DNA of 64,000 nucleotides from Castellaniella sp. S9 (GTDB taxonomy: Bacteria > Pseudomonadota > Gammaproteobacteria > Burkholderiales > Burkholderiaceae_B): the NCBI RefSeq assembly GCF_027257175.1, contig NZ_JAPFGD010000003.1, positions 124,001-188,000 on the forward strand, in the 5' to 3' direction. The translations under genes and the position numbers were made by a program. The notes beneath the pieces were generated by a model. That model made no database searches. It was not told the origin of the DNA and saw only the letters and a list, made by a program, of their open reading frames with translations. Positions 53,142 through 61,920 of this stretch are shown piece after piece. Positions within the stretch are counted from its first letter, which is position 1. The number at the start of each line of letters is the position of its first letter.

Positions 53142-53921
53142 TCAATCCATGCGATCCCGGGCGGCCGCGGCCGGCCGCGCCGCAGCCGCCACGGCGCGCG
53201 CCAACACCAGGCCGGTGACGCTGGCCGCACCGGCGGCCTTGAGCGCGCGCGCGATCCCGTCCAGGGTGCTGCCCGTCGTCAGCACGTCATCGACCACGGC
53301 GACATGGCAGCCCTCGGGCACGGCCCCGCAACGGTAGGCCCCGCGTTGGGCGGCGCGGCGCGCCGCGCGATCCAGCAGGGCCTGTTTGGCGCCCTCCCCC
53401 GTGCGCCAGAGCATGCCCGGCCGGCAGCGCAGCCCCAGGCGCGGGGCCAAGGCCCGGGCCACCTCGGCTGCGGGACTGAAGCCCCGGCGCAGGATCGCCT
53501 CGCGCCGCGCGGGCACCGGCACCAGGATTGTAGACCTCGGCAGGGGTGCATCCGCATCCGCCACGGCCTCGGCCAGCAGGCCCGCCAGGACGCCGGACAG
53601 GTCGAACCGCCGGCGCGCCTTGTACAGCAGGATCAAGTCGCGGCCCTCGGCCTCGTAGTCGAAGGCCGCCACCACCCGGTCGAAGGCCGGCGGCCGCAGG
53701 CTGCAGTCCAGGCAGACGGCATCCGCCAGCCGTTGCGCACACAGCGGACAGCGCCGCGCCCCCGCCCGGATCGGCACCGGCCGGCATGCGGCACAGGGCC
53801 GTCCGCCCCGGGCACGGACGCCGCAACGCGGACAATCGGTGGGCACCCGGGCCAGCAGCGCGCGCGCACCGATGCCGCCCAGACATCCCAGGCGTTCGCG
53901 CCATCGGGCCGTATCCAGCAT
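53142..53921 (-). CDS. comF: ComF family protein (phosphoribosyltransferase-like)
   Basis: A 259-residue protein with N-terminal zinc-finger pairs (CPRCG, CAAC, CPLC, CLDC) and a C-terminal type I PRTase domain (VAVVDDVLTTGSTLDGIARA; ILVPVPARREAILRRGFSPA). ComF proteins are needed for natural transformation and help process incoming DNA. The start MLDTARWRERL at 53921 fits the family; 53981 would extend it into the divergent promoter region. Confidence 0.92.
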   Translation of the reverse strand: MLDTARWRERLGCLGGIGARALLARVPTDCPRCGVRARGGRPCAACRPVPIRAGARRCPLCAQRLADAVCLDCSLRPPAFDRVVAAFDYEAEGRDLILLYKARRRFDLSGVLAGLLAEAVADADAPLPRSTILVPVPARREAILRRGFSPAAEVARALAPRLGLRCRPGMLWRTGEGAKQALLDRAARRAAQRGAYRCGAVPEGCHVAVVDDVLTTGSTLDGIARALKAAGAASVTGLVLARAVAAAARPAAAARDRMD

Positions 53922-53996
53922 AATGTCACCTCCCCGCGATCGATCCGGACATCTGAACACAGCACGCCGGGACGCGGACACCCCTCTTGATCCGAC

Positions 53997-54953
53997 ATGT
54001 CACAGCTTCCCCGCCTGCCCATCGATCCCGCCGCCGTCAGCCGGCAGTTCGCCCGGCGCAGCCCCCTGGACGCCGCCCAATTCCTGTATGGGGAAATCGC
54101 CCAGCGCATGCTGCAGCGCCTCAGCTACATCCGCATCCAGCCCAAGGACATCCTGGATGCGGGCTGCGGCGCCGCGCATGCGCTCGATCCCCTGCGCGCC
54201 CGCTATCCGGACCAGCGATACACCGGGCTGGACGCCTGCGGGACATTGCTGGATACCGCGCGCGCGCGCTACGCGGCCAAACCGGGGTTCTGGCACAAGC
54301 TGCGCAACAAGCCCACGCCGACGCCGGGCTTCGTCCAGGCCGACCTCGCGGACACCGGCCTGCTCGACGAAAGCCTCGACCTGGTCTGGTCGAACCTGGC
54401 CCTGCATTGGCATCCCGAACCGCACCTGGTGCTGCAGGAATGGCGCCGCATCCTCAGGATCGACGGCCTGGCCATGTATTCCAGCCTCGGCCCCGGCACC
54501 TTCAAGGAATTGCGCGAGGCCGTCGACGAGGCCGGCCTGGGGACGCACACCATGGAATTCGTCGACATGCACGACTTCGGCGATCTCATGATTCAGGTCG
54601 GATTCGCCGATCCGGTGATGGACCAGGAAATCATCACCCTGACCTACCGCAGCGCGGACAAACTGCTGGAGGACGTCCGCAACCTGGGCGGCAATCCGCA
54701 TCCCGAACGGCGCGTCGGCGCCGCCGGCCGGCAATGGCGGGCGCGCTTGATCCAGGCGCTGGAGCGCCGGCGCCACGCGGACGGCACCATCCATCTGAGC
54801 CTCGAGGTCGCCTACGGCCACGCCTGGCGCGCCGCCGCGCGCCGCGGCCCGTTCGGCGACCTGCCGGTGACCACCTTCAAGCGATCACAAGCCTTGGAGT
54901 CCGGCAAGCCGCCCCCGCGCGTGGTGCCGCGCAAACCCGACCAAAAGGATTAG
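53997..54953 (+). CDS. BioC-like SAM-dependent methyltransferase
   Basis: A 318-residue class I methyltransferase: motif I DILDAGCGAAHALDPL, DLVWSNLALHWHPEPH (BioC-like NLALHW) and YSSLGPGTFKELREA. BioC methylates malonyl-ACP at the start of biotin synthesis. Resemblance to BioC is good in the core but no other bio gene is nearby, so the related NDUFAF5-type hydroxylase/methyltransferase branch is an alternative. Divergent from comF. Confidence 0.8.
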   Translation: MSQLPRLPIDPAAVSRQFARRSPLDAAQFLYGEIAQRMLQRLSYIRIQPKDILDAGCGAAHALDPLRARYPDQRYTGLDACGTLLDTARARYAAKPGFWHKLRNKPTPTPGFVQADLADTGLLDESLDLVWSNLALHWHPEPHLVLQEWRRILRIDGLAMYSSLGPGTFKELREAVDEAGLGTHTMEFVDMHDFGDLMIQVGFADPVMDQEIITLTYRSADKLLEDVRNLGGNPHPERRVGAAGRQWRARLIQALERRRHADGTIHLSLEVAYGHAWRAAARRGPFGDLPVTTFKRSQALESGKPPPRVVPRKPDQKD

Positions 54954-55013
54954 GGCCTGCACGTCTTTCGGGGGGTCTGAAAAAAATAGACTCGCTTTTC
55001 ATGGTCTGACCTG

Positions 55014-55058
55014 TATAATCCGACTAGTTGGTCGAATCTACCAACTAGTCGGATTATA
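55014..55058 (+). promoter_or_regulatory. 19-bp inverted repeat operator over the osmC promoter
   Basis: Arms ATAATCCGACTAGTTGGT (55015-55032) and ACCAACTAGTCGGATTAT (55040-55057) are perfect complements, extended to 19 bp by T55014/A55058, with a 7-nt spacer. The left arm starts with TATAAT (55014-55019), a consensus -10, so protein bound here would block transcription. It lies 53 bp before the OsmC start. The TetR gene just downstream is the natural candidate repressor. Minor hairpins (GTCT/AGAC near 54976-54991) follow the BioC-like gene. Confidence 0.8.
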
Positions 55059-55111
55059 TGTTGATCTGCAAATGATGCAGGTGAATCGCAACCCCCTTGA
55101 AAGGAAGATCC

Positions 55112-55666
55112 ATGACAAACGCCAAACCATACGCGGACATCCAGGCCATCCGGGACACGATCGATGCCGTGCGCCAGCAACCCGAACTGGGCAAAGTGAC
55201 CTTCAACATGAAAAGCCGATCCTCGGGCGGCCTGGCGGTGACCACCCGCACCGGCCCACTGACCCAGAACGGCCAGGCCGACGGCAGCCGATCCGGGAAA
55301 TTTTCTCTGGTCAGCGACGAGCCGGTCGCGCTACTGGGCACCGACACCGGTGCCAGCCCTGCAGAATATGCCCTGAAGGCCCTCGCCGGCTGCTACGCCG
55401 TCACCCTGGCGTCAATGGCCGCCAGCCAAGGCATCGAGCTCGACGGCCTGGAACTCGACCTGAACTTCGACATCGACCTCAATGGCTTCCTGGGGCTCGA
55501 CGATACAGTACGCAAAGGCGCGCAAGCCATCCGCGTCGACGTCAAGCTGGACAGCGCATCCGCCAGCCGCGAACAGTTGGAAGCTCTGGTAAACGACCTG
55601 CCGAGCCATTCACCCCTCCACGACACCCTGGCCAACCCGGTGAACGTATCCGCCCAGCTTGTCTGA
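55112..55666 (+). CDS. OsmC/Ohr-family protein with one cysteine
   Basis: A 184-residue OsmC-fold protein. ASPAEYALKALAGCYAVTLA carries the conserved peroxidatic-type Cys 94; GIELDGLELDLNFDIDL and HSPLHDTLANPVNV follow. The second, resolving Cys of Ohr/OsmC peroxidases is absent; Cys 94 is the only cysteine. It may need an external thiol or act on a different electrophile. AAGGAA lies before the ATG at 55112. It is followed by a TetR regulator and preceded by the 19-bp palindrome. Confidence 0.88.
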   Translation: MTNAKPYADIQAIRDTIDAVRQQPELGKVTFNMKSRSSGGLAVTTRTGPLTQNGQADGSRSGKFSLVSDEPVALLGTDTGASPAEYALKALAGCYAVTLASMAASQGIELDGLELDLNFDIDLNGFLGLDDTVRKGAQAIRVDVKLDSASASREQLEALVNDLPSHSPLHDTLANPVNVSAQLV

Positions 55667-55734
55667 CTGACCGGAGCCCGGCGCTGTGACTCGCAGAGAC
55701 TAAAATGGCGCCGTCTCGTTCAACAGGAAAGATC

Positions 55735-56385
55735 ATGGCCCCGCAACCCGCCGACTCCGGCACGACATCCGGCACCCAGGCGCCCGTGCGCCTGGCACCC
55801 ATCGGCGGCGGGATGATCGAGAAACTGCTGGATGCCGCCCAGGCGCTCATCCAGCAAAAAGGATACAACGGGTTTTCCTACGACGACGTGTCGCGCATGG
55901 TCGGCCTGAAGAAACCAAGCATCCACCATTATTTTCCCCGCAAAGAGGACCTCGGTGCATCAGTCGCCCAGCGCTACGCCGATCGCGTCGAGGCCCGCCT
56001 CGCGGACATCGACGCCAGCGGCGACGATGCGGCGCGGCGACTGGGCGGGTACCTGCAACTGTTCTTCGACACCTACGGCCCGTCGCGCCGAATCTGCCCC
56101 TGCGGCATCCTCGGTGCCGAAATGGACGCCCTGCCGCCGCCCGTGGCCCAGGCCGCTCATCGGTTCTTTCGTGCCAACCTCGCATGGCTGACCGTACTTC
56201 TGACCGACGGCCGCCAAACCGGAACGCTCGCGTATGAAGGTCCAGCAGCCGACATGGCCATGCTGCTGCTGTCCACGCTCGAAGGCGCCATGATCGTCGG
56301 CCGAGGGCTGGGCGACACCGATACGCTGAATCAGGTGGGCGCCACGATACTGCGGAACTTGCGGGCCGCGTCGGCGCTCGCGTAA
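55735..56385 (+). CDS. TetR/AcrR-family regulator with Cys-x-Cys motif
   Basis: A 216-residue regulator. Helix-turn-helix at about 45-66 (GFSYDDVSRMVGLKKPSIHH YF region: VGLKKPSIHHYFPRKEDLG). The ligand domain contains RRICPCGILGAEMDAL with Cys 121 and Cys 123, a pattern seen in TetR proteins that respond to electrophiles or redox stress. ATG 55735 is preferred over 55705 because AGGA lies 8 nt before it. Co-directional with osmC (68 bp gap), it probably represses both from the palindrome at 55014-55058. Confidence 0.87.
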   Translation: MAPQPADSGTTSGTQAPVRLAPIGGGMIEKLLDAAQALIQQKGYNGFSYDDVSRMVGLKKPSIHHYFPRKEDLGASVAQRYADRVEARLADIDASGDDAARRLGGYLQLFFDTYGPSRRICPCGILGAEMDALPPPVAQAAHRFFRANLAWLTVLLTDGRQTGTLAYEGPAADMAMLLLSTLEGAMIVGRGLGDTDTLNQVGATILRNLRAASALA

Positions 56386-56386
56386 T

Positions 56387-57118
56387 TCAGGCTTCCGAGG
56401 ACACGACGCCCGACGCGCTGTCGGCCGCAGCCTGCCCGCCCTTGGCCTGCCGCCTGGCCAGGTTCTCGATGACCGACTGCTGCGCATTATGGATATGGGC
56501 ACGCGCCAGGGATTCCGCCTTGTCGGCGTCGCCGGCAAGGATAGTATTCACCAGTTCCTCGTGCCCGGCGATCAGCGCATCGGTGCTGGCCATGGCGCGA
56601 TTGGTCGACATCACGTAATAAATCAGGATTGACTGGCTCAGCAGCTCGAAAAATGCCAGCAGGCGCTTGTGCCCGGAGAGCACCGTGATCGTCCTGTGTA
56701 TCCCCAGGTCCGCCTCTGCGACATCCCTGCGGTTGCCCTCGCGCAAGGCGTCGTGCAGGGCCTGCATGGCGCTTTGGAGCGCGGCACGTCCTGCCGGGCC
56801 GATGCGTTCGGCCGCCAGCCGCGCCGCCAGGCCCTCAAGGTAATACCGCAGGCTGTAGAGCTCGATCGCGTCCTCGTCGGAGAGCTCGGCAATTTCCCAC
56901 CCGCTGTACGGACGCTGCACGACCAGGCCGTCGGCGGCCAGCCGCTGGAAGGCGGTGCGCACGGTCGAGCGGGACAAGCCGATTTCCGCAGCCAGGCCGA
57001 CTTCCGTGATGCGCGTGCCCGGCGTCAACCGCCCCTCGATGACCGCCTCCCTGACCCAATCCGCCGCCTGCCGGTCAAGGCTCCTTTTGTCAATGATCAT
57101 GTGTTTCAGGCGCGCCAA
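56387..57118 (-). CDS. GntR-family regulator, FCD (FadR) subfamily
   Basis: A 243-residue regulator: N-terminal winged helix (about 10-75, GLAAEIGLSRSTVRTAFQRL) and an all-helical FCD ligand domain (about 85-225) with metal-binding residues in the EADLGIHRTITVLSGH region (D, H). FCD regulators sense sugar acids or hydroxyacids and usually repress the adjacent catabolic operon. The TTG start at 57118 has GGAGG 6 nt upstream; the ATG six codons later has none. Divergent from the enolase-superfamily gene and its likely controller. Confidence 0.9.
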   Translation of the reverse strand: MARLKHMIIDKRSLDRQAADWVREAVIEGRLTPGTRITEVGLAAEIGLSRSTVRTAFQRLAADGLVVQRPYSGWEIAELSDEDAIELYSLRYYLEGLAARLAAERIGPAGRAALQSAMQALHDALREGNRRDVAEADLGIHRTITVLSGHKRLLAFFELLSQSILIYYVMSTNRAMASTDALIAGHEELVNTILAGDADKAESLARAHIHNAQQSVIENLARRQAKGGQAAADSASGVVSSEA

Positions 57119-57197
57119 ATCGTGCCTCCAAGCTGATTATTTAGTCTACCAGCGATTCGCTCTCGACCTGTTCTCTACGGGTAATCACCAATTGAGG

Positions 57198-57252
57198 GTA
57201 TCGATACGTAACTGCCAGAATTAGTTAACTGTTATTTGTTAACAATTATACA
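57198..57252 (+). promoter_or_regulatory. Three palindromes in the GntR/enolase-family intergenic region
   Basis: GTATCGATAC (57198-57207), AGTTAACT (57223-57230) and TTGTTAACAA (57236-57245) are perfect palindromes. The last lies just before a TATACA -10-like box (57247-57252), 18 bp from the ATG at 57271. TTGTTAACAA has the size and symmetry of FCD-GntR operators and is the best candidate site. The region is AT-rich compared with the flanking genes. Confidence 0.55.
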
Positions 57253-57270
57253 ACACAAGGAGCGAAGTAC

Positions 57271-58461
57271 ATGAAAATCGAGGCCGTGGATGTCCTGTCT
57301 TGCGACGCTGGATGGCGAAACTACAACTTCCTGAAGCTCACAACGGACACCGGCATCGTCGGCTGGAGCGAATTCGACGAGGCTTACGGACCGCCCGGGC
57401 TGTCCACCGTGATCCGGCAGTACATCCCCCAGGTCATCGGCCAGTCGGTTCTCGACCACGAGGCGATCTACGGCCGCCTGGCGTCCACCATGCGGCCCGC
57501 GCCCTACGGCATGACCACGGAAGTCCTGGGCGCTCTGGAAAACGCCATGCTCGACGCCAAAGCGAAGGCGCTGGGCGTGCCCTGCTACCAATTGCTGGGG
57601 GGCAAGCACCGCGATACGGTACCGATCTATTGGTCCCACTGCGCCACTTGGCGCATCAACCACCCGACACTGTACAAGCCGGCCATCAAGGATCTGGACG
57701 ATGTCAAGAAGGCGGGTGAGGACGCCCGCGCCGCAGGGCACTCGGCCGTCAAGACGAACCTATTCATCCACGGCGACGGCCCGGTGCGCCAATGGATGGC
57801 CGGCTTCGGCGTCCCCTATCAGCCAGCGCTGAACATCGAGCCAAAACTCATCCGCAGCGTCCGCAGCCATCTGGAGGCGCTGCGCGACGGCATCGGCCCT
57901 GACATCCAGCTCATGATCGACCTGAACTTCAATGCGCGCACCGAGGGCTATGTCCAACTGGTGCGTGCTCTGCAGGACTTCGATTTCCTGTGGGTCGAAC
58001 TCGACCTATACAACCCCGAGGCCCTTGCCTATATCAGGCAGCAAAGCCGCAGCCCCATCGCATCCCTGGAAACCTTGTTCGGGGTGCGCCAGTTCCTGCC
58101 GTACTTCCAGCAGCAGGCCATCGACGTCGCCATCGTGGACGCCGTCTGGAACGGCGCATGGCAATCGATGAAAATCGCCAATACCGCCGATGCCTTCGAC
58201 GTGAATATCGCGCCCCATAACTTCTACAGCCACCTGGCGACGATGATGAACGTGCACTTCGCGGCCGCGGCGCCCAACCTGCGCATCATGGAAAACGACG
58301 TCGACCGGCTTGCGTGGGACGATGAAATATTCGATTATCCCCCGGTCATCCGCAACGGCGCCATCGACGTCCCCGATCGGCCGGGCTGGGGTATCGAGCC
58401 CAACGAAGAAGCCCTGAAAGCCCATCCGGCCAAGGAAAGAAAGGGCTATCTGGGGCTCTAA
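57271..58461 (+). CDS. Mandelate racemase/muconate lactonizing enzyme family protein
   Basis: A 396-residue enolase-superfamily enzyme, probably a sugar- or hydroxy-acid dehydratase. Metal ligands are visible: D217 (MIDLNFN), E243 (WVELDLY) and E267 (SLETLF). The acid/base His-Asp dyad fits H316 (APHNFYSH) and D290 (IVDAVW). The usual KxK motif reads K161-T-N163, so one lysine is replaced. An insertion of about 25 residues follows it (FIHGDGPVRQWMAGFGV region). AAGGAG precedes the ATG. First gene of the TRAP-linked cluster. Substrate unknown. Confidence 0.88.
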   Translation: MKIEAVDVLSCDAGWRNYNFLKLTTDTGIVGWSEFDEAYGPPGLSTVIRQYIPQVIGQSVLDHEAIYGRLASTMRPAPYGMTTEVLGALENAMLDAKAKALGVPCYQLLGGKHRDTVPIYWSHCATWRINHPTLYKPAIKDLDDVKKAGEDARAAGHSAVKTNLFIHGDGPVRQWMAGFGVPYQPALNIEPKLIRSVRSHLEALRDGIGPDIQLMIDLNFNARTEGYVQLVRALQDFDFLWVELDLYNPEALAYIRQQSRSPIASLETLFGVRQFLPYFQQQAIDVAIVDAVWNGAWQSMKIANTADAFDVNIAPHNFYSHLATMMNVHFAAAAPNLRIMENDVDRLAWDDEIFDYPPVIRNGAIDVPDRPGWGIEPNEEALKAHPAKERKGYLGL

Positions 58462-58521
58462 TTCTGGTCCCATCACGAATGCACTCCCCGAACAACCTCG
58501 TCAACAACACCATCAATCGAC

Positions 58522-59493
58522 ATGACGCACTCCAAAGATGCAAGACCCAAAGTAGTCATCGCCGACTCCGTCGCGCCCGACCAGGACGTCGAGCGCAGAA
58601 TACTGGAACCCTTGGCCGAGGTCGTCGTCGTGCCCTTCGGAGACGCGGACGCGTTGCACGCCGAACTGCGCGACGCGGACGCAGTCCTGGGCTGCTACAC
58701 GAAGTTCACCGATGACATGGTGCGCTCGATGACCAAGTGCAGGATCATGGCGCGCTCGGGCATCGGGGTGGACACCATTCCCATGCAGATCGCCACGGAA
58801 AAGGGAATCATCGTCACCAACGTGCCCGATTACTGCATCGACGAAGTGGCGGACCACGCCATGGCGCTGATGCTCTCACTCGTGCGGCGCATCGACGGAC
58901 TGGCACAATCCGTGCGCGCCGGCACGTGGGACTACCGGACCGTCGGCAAGGTGCGTCGCCTCGCAGGGCTGCGGCTCGGCTTGGTGGGCTTCGGCAATAT
59001 CGCACAGGCCGTGGCACGCCGTGCCCAGGCATTCAAGCTGGATCTGCTCGTGCACGACCCATACGTCGACCGGAAAACACTGGACGACTGGGGCGCCCAG
59101 GGGTGCGAGCTGGACACACTGCTCTCGCAAGCGGACATCGTGAGCCTGCACGTTCCCCTCAATCAGAAAACGCAACACCTGATCGCCGACCGGACCCTTG
59201 GACTCATGAAGCCAGACGCCTTCCTGGTCAATACGTCCCGAGGGGGGCTGGTGGATTTCGCCGCCGTGCGCAAGGCCCTGGAGCAGGGACGCCTCGCGGG
59301 CGCCGCACTGGACGTGCTGGAGCAGGAACCGCCGGCGGATGTCAAGAAAGCCGCCGCCGTGCCCAACCTGCTGCTGACGCCGCATGCGGCTTTCAACTCG
59401 GAAGAAGCAACCCTGGAACTGCGCGAAAAATCCGCCACTGAGATCGCCCGGGTGCTGCGCGGCGAAAAACCCCGCTACCAAGTCAACCGATAA
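58522..59493 (+). CDS. D-2-hydroxyacid dehydrogenase
   Basis: A 323-residue NAD(P)-dependent dehydrogenase of the D-isomer/phosphoglycerate dehydrogenase family. Rossmann motif LGLVGFGNIAQAVARRAQ, then the catalytic triad: Arg in NTSRGGLVDF, Glu in DVLEQEPP, His in LLTPHAAFNSEE. No C-terminal ACT domain, so it is not a SerA. Likely acts on the acid handled by the upstream enolase-family enzyme or its product. Gap of 60 bp; no clear ribosome site. Confidence 0.9.
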   Translation: MTHSKDARPKVVIADSVAPDQDVERRILEPLAEVVVVPFGDADALHAELRDADAVLGCYTKFTDDMVRSMTKCRIMARSGIGVDTIPMQIATEKGIIVTNVPDYCIDEVADHAMALMLSLVRRIDGLAQSVRAGTWDYRTVGKVRRLAGLRLGLVGFGNIAQAVARRAQAFKLDLLVHDPYVDRKTLDDWGAQGCELDTLLSQADIVSLHVPLNQKTQHLIADRTLGLMKPDAFLVNTSRGGLVDFAAVRKALEQGRLAGAALDVLEQEPPADVKKAAAVPNLLLTPHAAFNSEEATLELREKSATEIARVLRGEKPRYQVNR

Positions 59494-59552
59494 CGAACCG
59501 TTCACCCGCTCCAGGACGAAATCGGCGGGGACGGCCCACGGAAGGAGACGAC

Positions 59553-60188
59553 ATGCAGTTTCTACTCAGGCTGTCACGCTTCATCGACAGGATCACAATG
59601 CACGTCGGCACATTGGCCATGCTGATGATCGCGGCGGCGGTGTTCATCAGCACGGGCAATGCGGTGGCGCGCAAGCTCTTCTCATTGAGCTCGAACGCCA
59701 TGCTGGAGATCCAGTGGTATCTGTTCTCGGCGGTCTTCCTGCTGGGCGCTGGATACGCCCTGCTGAGGAACGCGCATGTGCGCATCGACTTCCTGTCCAG
59801 CCGGTTCTCGCCGCGTACCCGCAATCTCATCGACATCGGCGGCATCCTGCTGGTCATCGTGCCGCTTTGTGCCCTGCTGATCGAGATGTCGATGCCGTTA
59901 TTCCTGAGCGCGTACCAAACCGGCGAGATGTCGCCCGACGCGGGCGGGTTGCTGCGCTGGCCAGTGCTGATGACAGTGCCGCTGGGAATGGTCCTGCTGC
60001 TGGCGCAAAGCGGCTCGGAAATCATCAAGCGCATCGCCTTTCTGGGCGGCTACGGCCCCGACCCGCTGTTCGAAAAGAGTGAACAGGAAAGCATCGACGA
60101 GCTCATCGCCGAGGGCGAGGCGCTCGTCGCGGAGGTGACCGGCCAGCACGCCGCGCCAACCACAGGCGCCGATCGGGAGGCCAAATGA
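59553..60188 (+). CDS. TRAP transporter small permease (DctQ/FcbT2 type)
   Basis: A 211-residue membrane protein with four hydrophobic segments (about 18-40, 50-72, 90-112, 130-152), including EIQWYLFSAVFLLGAGYALL, the DctQ family motif. Longer than typical DctQ (about 160-180) with a charged C-terminal tail. GGAAGGAG precedes the ATG. Its stop overlaps the large permease start (ATGA). Confidence 0.9.
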   Translation: MQFLLRLSRFIDRITMHVGTLAMLMIAAAVFISTGNAVARKLFSLSSNAMLEIQWYLFSAVFLLGAGYALLRNAHVRIDFLSSRFSPRTRNLIDIGGILLVIVPLCALLIEMSMPLFLSAYQTGEMSPDAGGLLRWPVLMTVPLGMVLLLAQSGSEIIKRIAFLGGYGPDPLFEKSEQESIDELIAEGEALVAEVTGQHAAPTTGADREAK

Positions 60189-61876
60189 TGGAACTGCTGA
60201 TCGACAACTACGTCGTGTTCATCTTCATTGGCCTGCTGGCCTTCCTGGCGACCGGCTTCCCCGTCGCTTTCGGCCTGGCGGCCACCGGCCTGTCCTTCGG
60301 CTGGCTGGGCAATGAGTTGGGACTCTTTCCCCTCGCGCTCTTCCAGGCACTGCCTCTGCGCCTCTTCGGCATCATGCAGAACGACACGCTGCTTGCCATT
60401 CCTTTCTTCACGCTCATGGGCATCATCCTGGAGCGCAGCGGCATGGCCGAGGACCTGCTCGAAACGATCGGACAGGTCTTCGGCAAGGTGCGCGGCGGCA
60501 TCGCGGTGGCGGTCGTGCTCGTCGGCGCCCTGCTCGCCGCGACGACCGGCGTGATCTCTGCGGCAGTGATTTCGATGGGGCTGATCTCCCTGCCCGTCAT
60601 GCTGCGCCACGGATACAACCGCAGCATCGCCACCGGCGTCATCAGCGCGTCGGGAACCCTGGCCCAGATCGCTCCGCCCTCGCTCGTACTGATCGTGATG
60701 GCCGACCAGCTCGGTCAGCCGGTCGGCGACTTGTATGCGGGCGCGTTGCTGCCGGCGCTGTGCCTGATCGGCATCTACCTGCTCTACATCACCATCATCG
60801 CCATCATGCGTCCCGCGTGGATCCCCGCGCTGCCGCCTGAAGCGTTGATCTACAAGGAAGCCGATGGCTCCAGCGGCCACCGTTCGCTGCTGGTAGTGCT
60901 ATTGGCGTCGACTGCGATCGGTGTGCTCTGGAGCCAGATGCATGATCCGTTCATGTCCTGGATGCAAGGCCACGCCTATGCCGGGGCCGCCGACGAAAAG
61001 GTGATCTTCGCCATTATCGCGGGCTCCTTCGCCGCGATCCTCATGGCCAGCGCCAACCGCGTCGCGAAGATCGGGGCCCTGTCCCACTTGACCGAACAGG
61101 TGGTGTTCGCCCTGATCCCGCCGCTGGTGCTGATCTTCCTCGTGCTCGGGACGATCTTTCTAGGCCTGGCCACACCGACGGAAGGCGGCGCCATGGGGGC
61201 GACCGGCGCACTCATCATGGCCCTCGCCCGGCGGCGCCTGAGCTGGAAGCTGTTCCGGCAGGCCCTGGACCAGACGACGCTGCTCACCTGCTTTGTCATG
61301 TTCATCGTGATCGGCGCGACGGTCTTCAGTTTCGCCTTCAACGCTGTGGACGGACATCGCTGGGTCGCGCACCTGTTCGACCGCCTCCCCGGCGGCGAGA
61401 TCGGCTTCCTGCTGTTCGTATGTCTGATGGTATTCGTGCTGGGCATGTTCATCGACTATTTCGAGATCGCCTTCATCATCGTTCCGATCCTGGTCCCCGT
61501 CGTACAACAGATGGGCATCGACATGGTCTGGTTCGGTGTGCTGGTCGCCATGACCCTCCAGACCTCGTTCCTGACGCCACCGTTCGGATATGCGCTCTTC
61601 TACCTGCGCAGCGTTGCGCCGCGCAACGACTACACCGACGGGACGACGGGACGGCGCATCGGCAAGGTCACCACCGGCCAGATCTACAAGGGATCGTTGG
61701 CGTTCGTCATGCTCCAGGTCGTGATGATCGCTACCCTCATGGTCTTCCCGAACCTCGTGACCAGCGGCCTGGACCGCGGCGTCGCGATCGACGTCGACTC
61801 AGTCAAGCTGCAGCTCGACACCACTGGCCAGGGCTCGTCGACAGACGGCCGCGGATACGGACCATCTCAATGGTAG
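60185..61876 (+). CDS. TRAP transporter large permease (DctM/FcbT3 type)
   Basis: A 563-residue inner-membrane protein, well above the about 430 of standard DctM and in the range of the mannitol/chloroaromatic FcbT3 branch. Typical DctM motifs are present: IPFFTLMGIILERSGMAEDL, TTGVISAAVISMGLISLP, ISASGTLAQIAPPSLVLIVM (in part), FLGLATPTEGGAMGATGALI and the C-terminal TPPFGYALFYLRS. The extra length sits in a central segment (about 215-290). Drives Na+- or H+-coupled uptake with the small permease and binding protein. Confidence 0.92.
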   Translation: MMELLIDNYVVFIFIGLLAFLATGFPVAFGLAATGLSFGWLGNELGLFPLALFQALPLRLFGIMQNDTLLAIPFFTLMGIILERSGMAEDLLETIGQVFGKVRGGIAVAVVLVGALLAATTGVISAAVISMGLISLPVMLRHGYNRSIATGVISASGTLAQIAPPSLVLIVMADQLGQPVGDLYAGALLPALCLIGIYLLYITIIAIMRPAWIPALPPEALIYKEADGSSGHRSLLVVLLASTAIGVLWSQMHDPFMSWMQGHAYAGAADEKVIFAIIAGSFAAILMASANRVAKIGALSHLTEQVVFALIPPLVLIFLVLGTIFLGLATPTEGGAMGATGALIMALARRRLSWKLFRQALDQTTLLTCFVMFIVIGATVFSFAFNAVDGHRWVAHLFDRLPGGEIGFLLFVCLMVFVLGMFIDYFEIAFIIVPILVPVVQQMGIDMVWFGVLVAMTLQTSFLTPPFGYALFYLRSVAPRNDYTDGTTGRRIGKVTTGQIYKGSLAFVMLQVVMIATLMVFPNLVTSGLDRGVAIDVDSVKLQLDTTGQGSSTDGRGYGPSQW

Positions 61877-61920
61877 GCAGGGTTCCACTCGACCCAATCG
61901 ATACTCAAAAGGAGGAGTAC

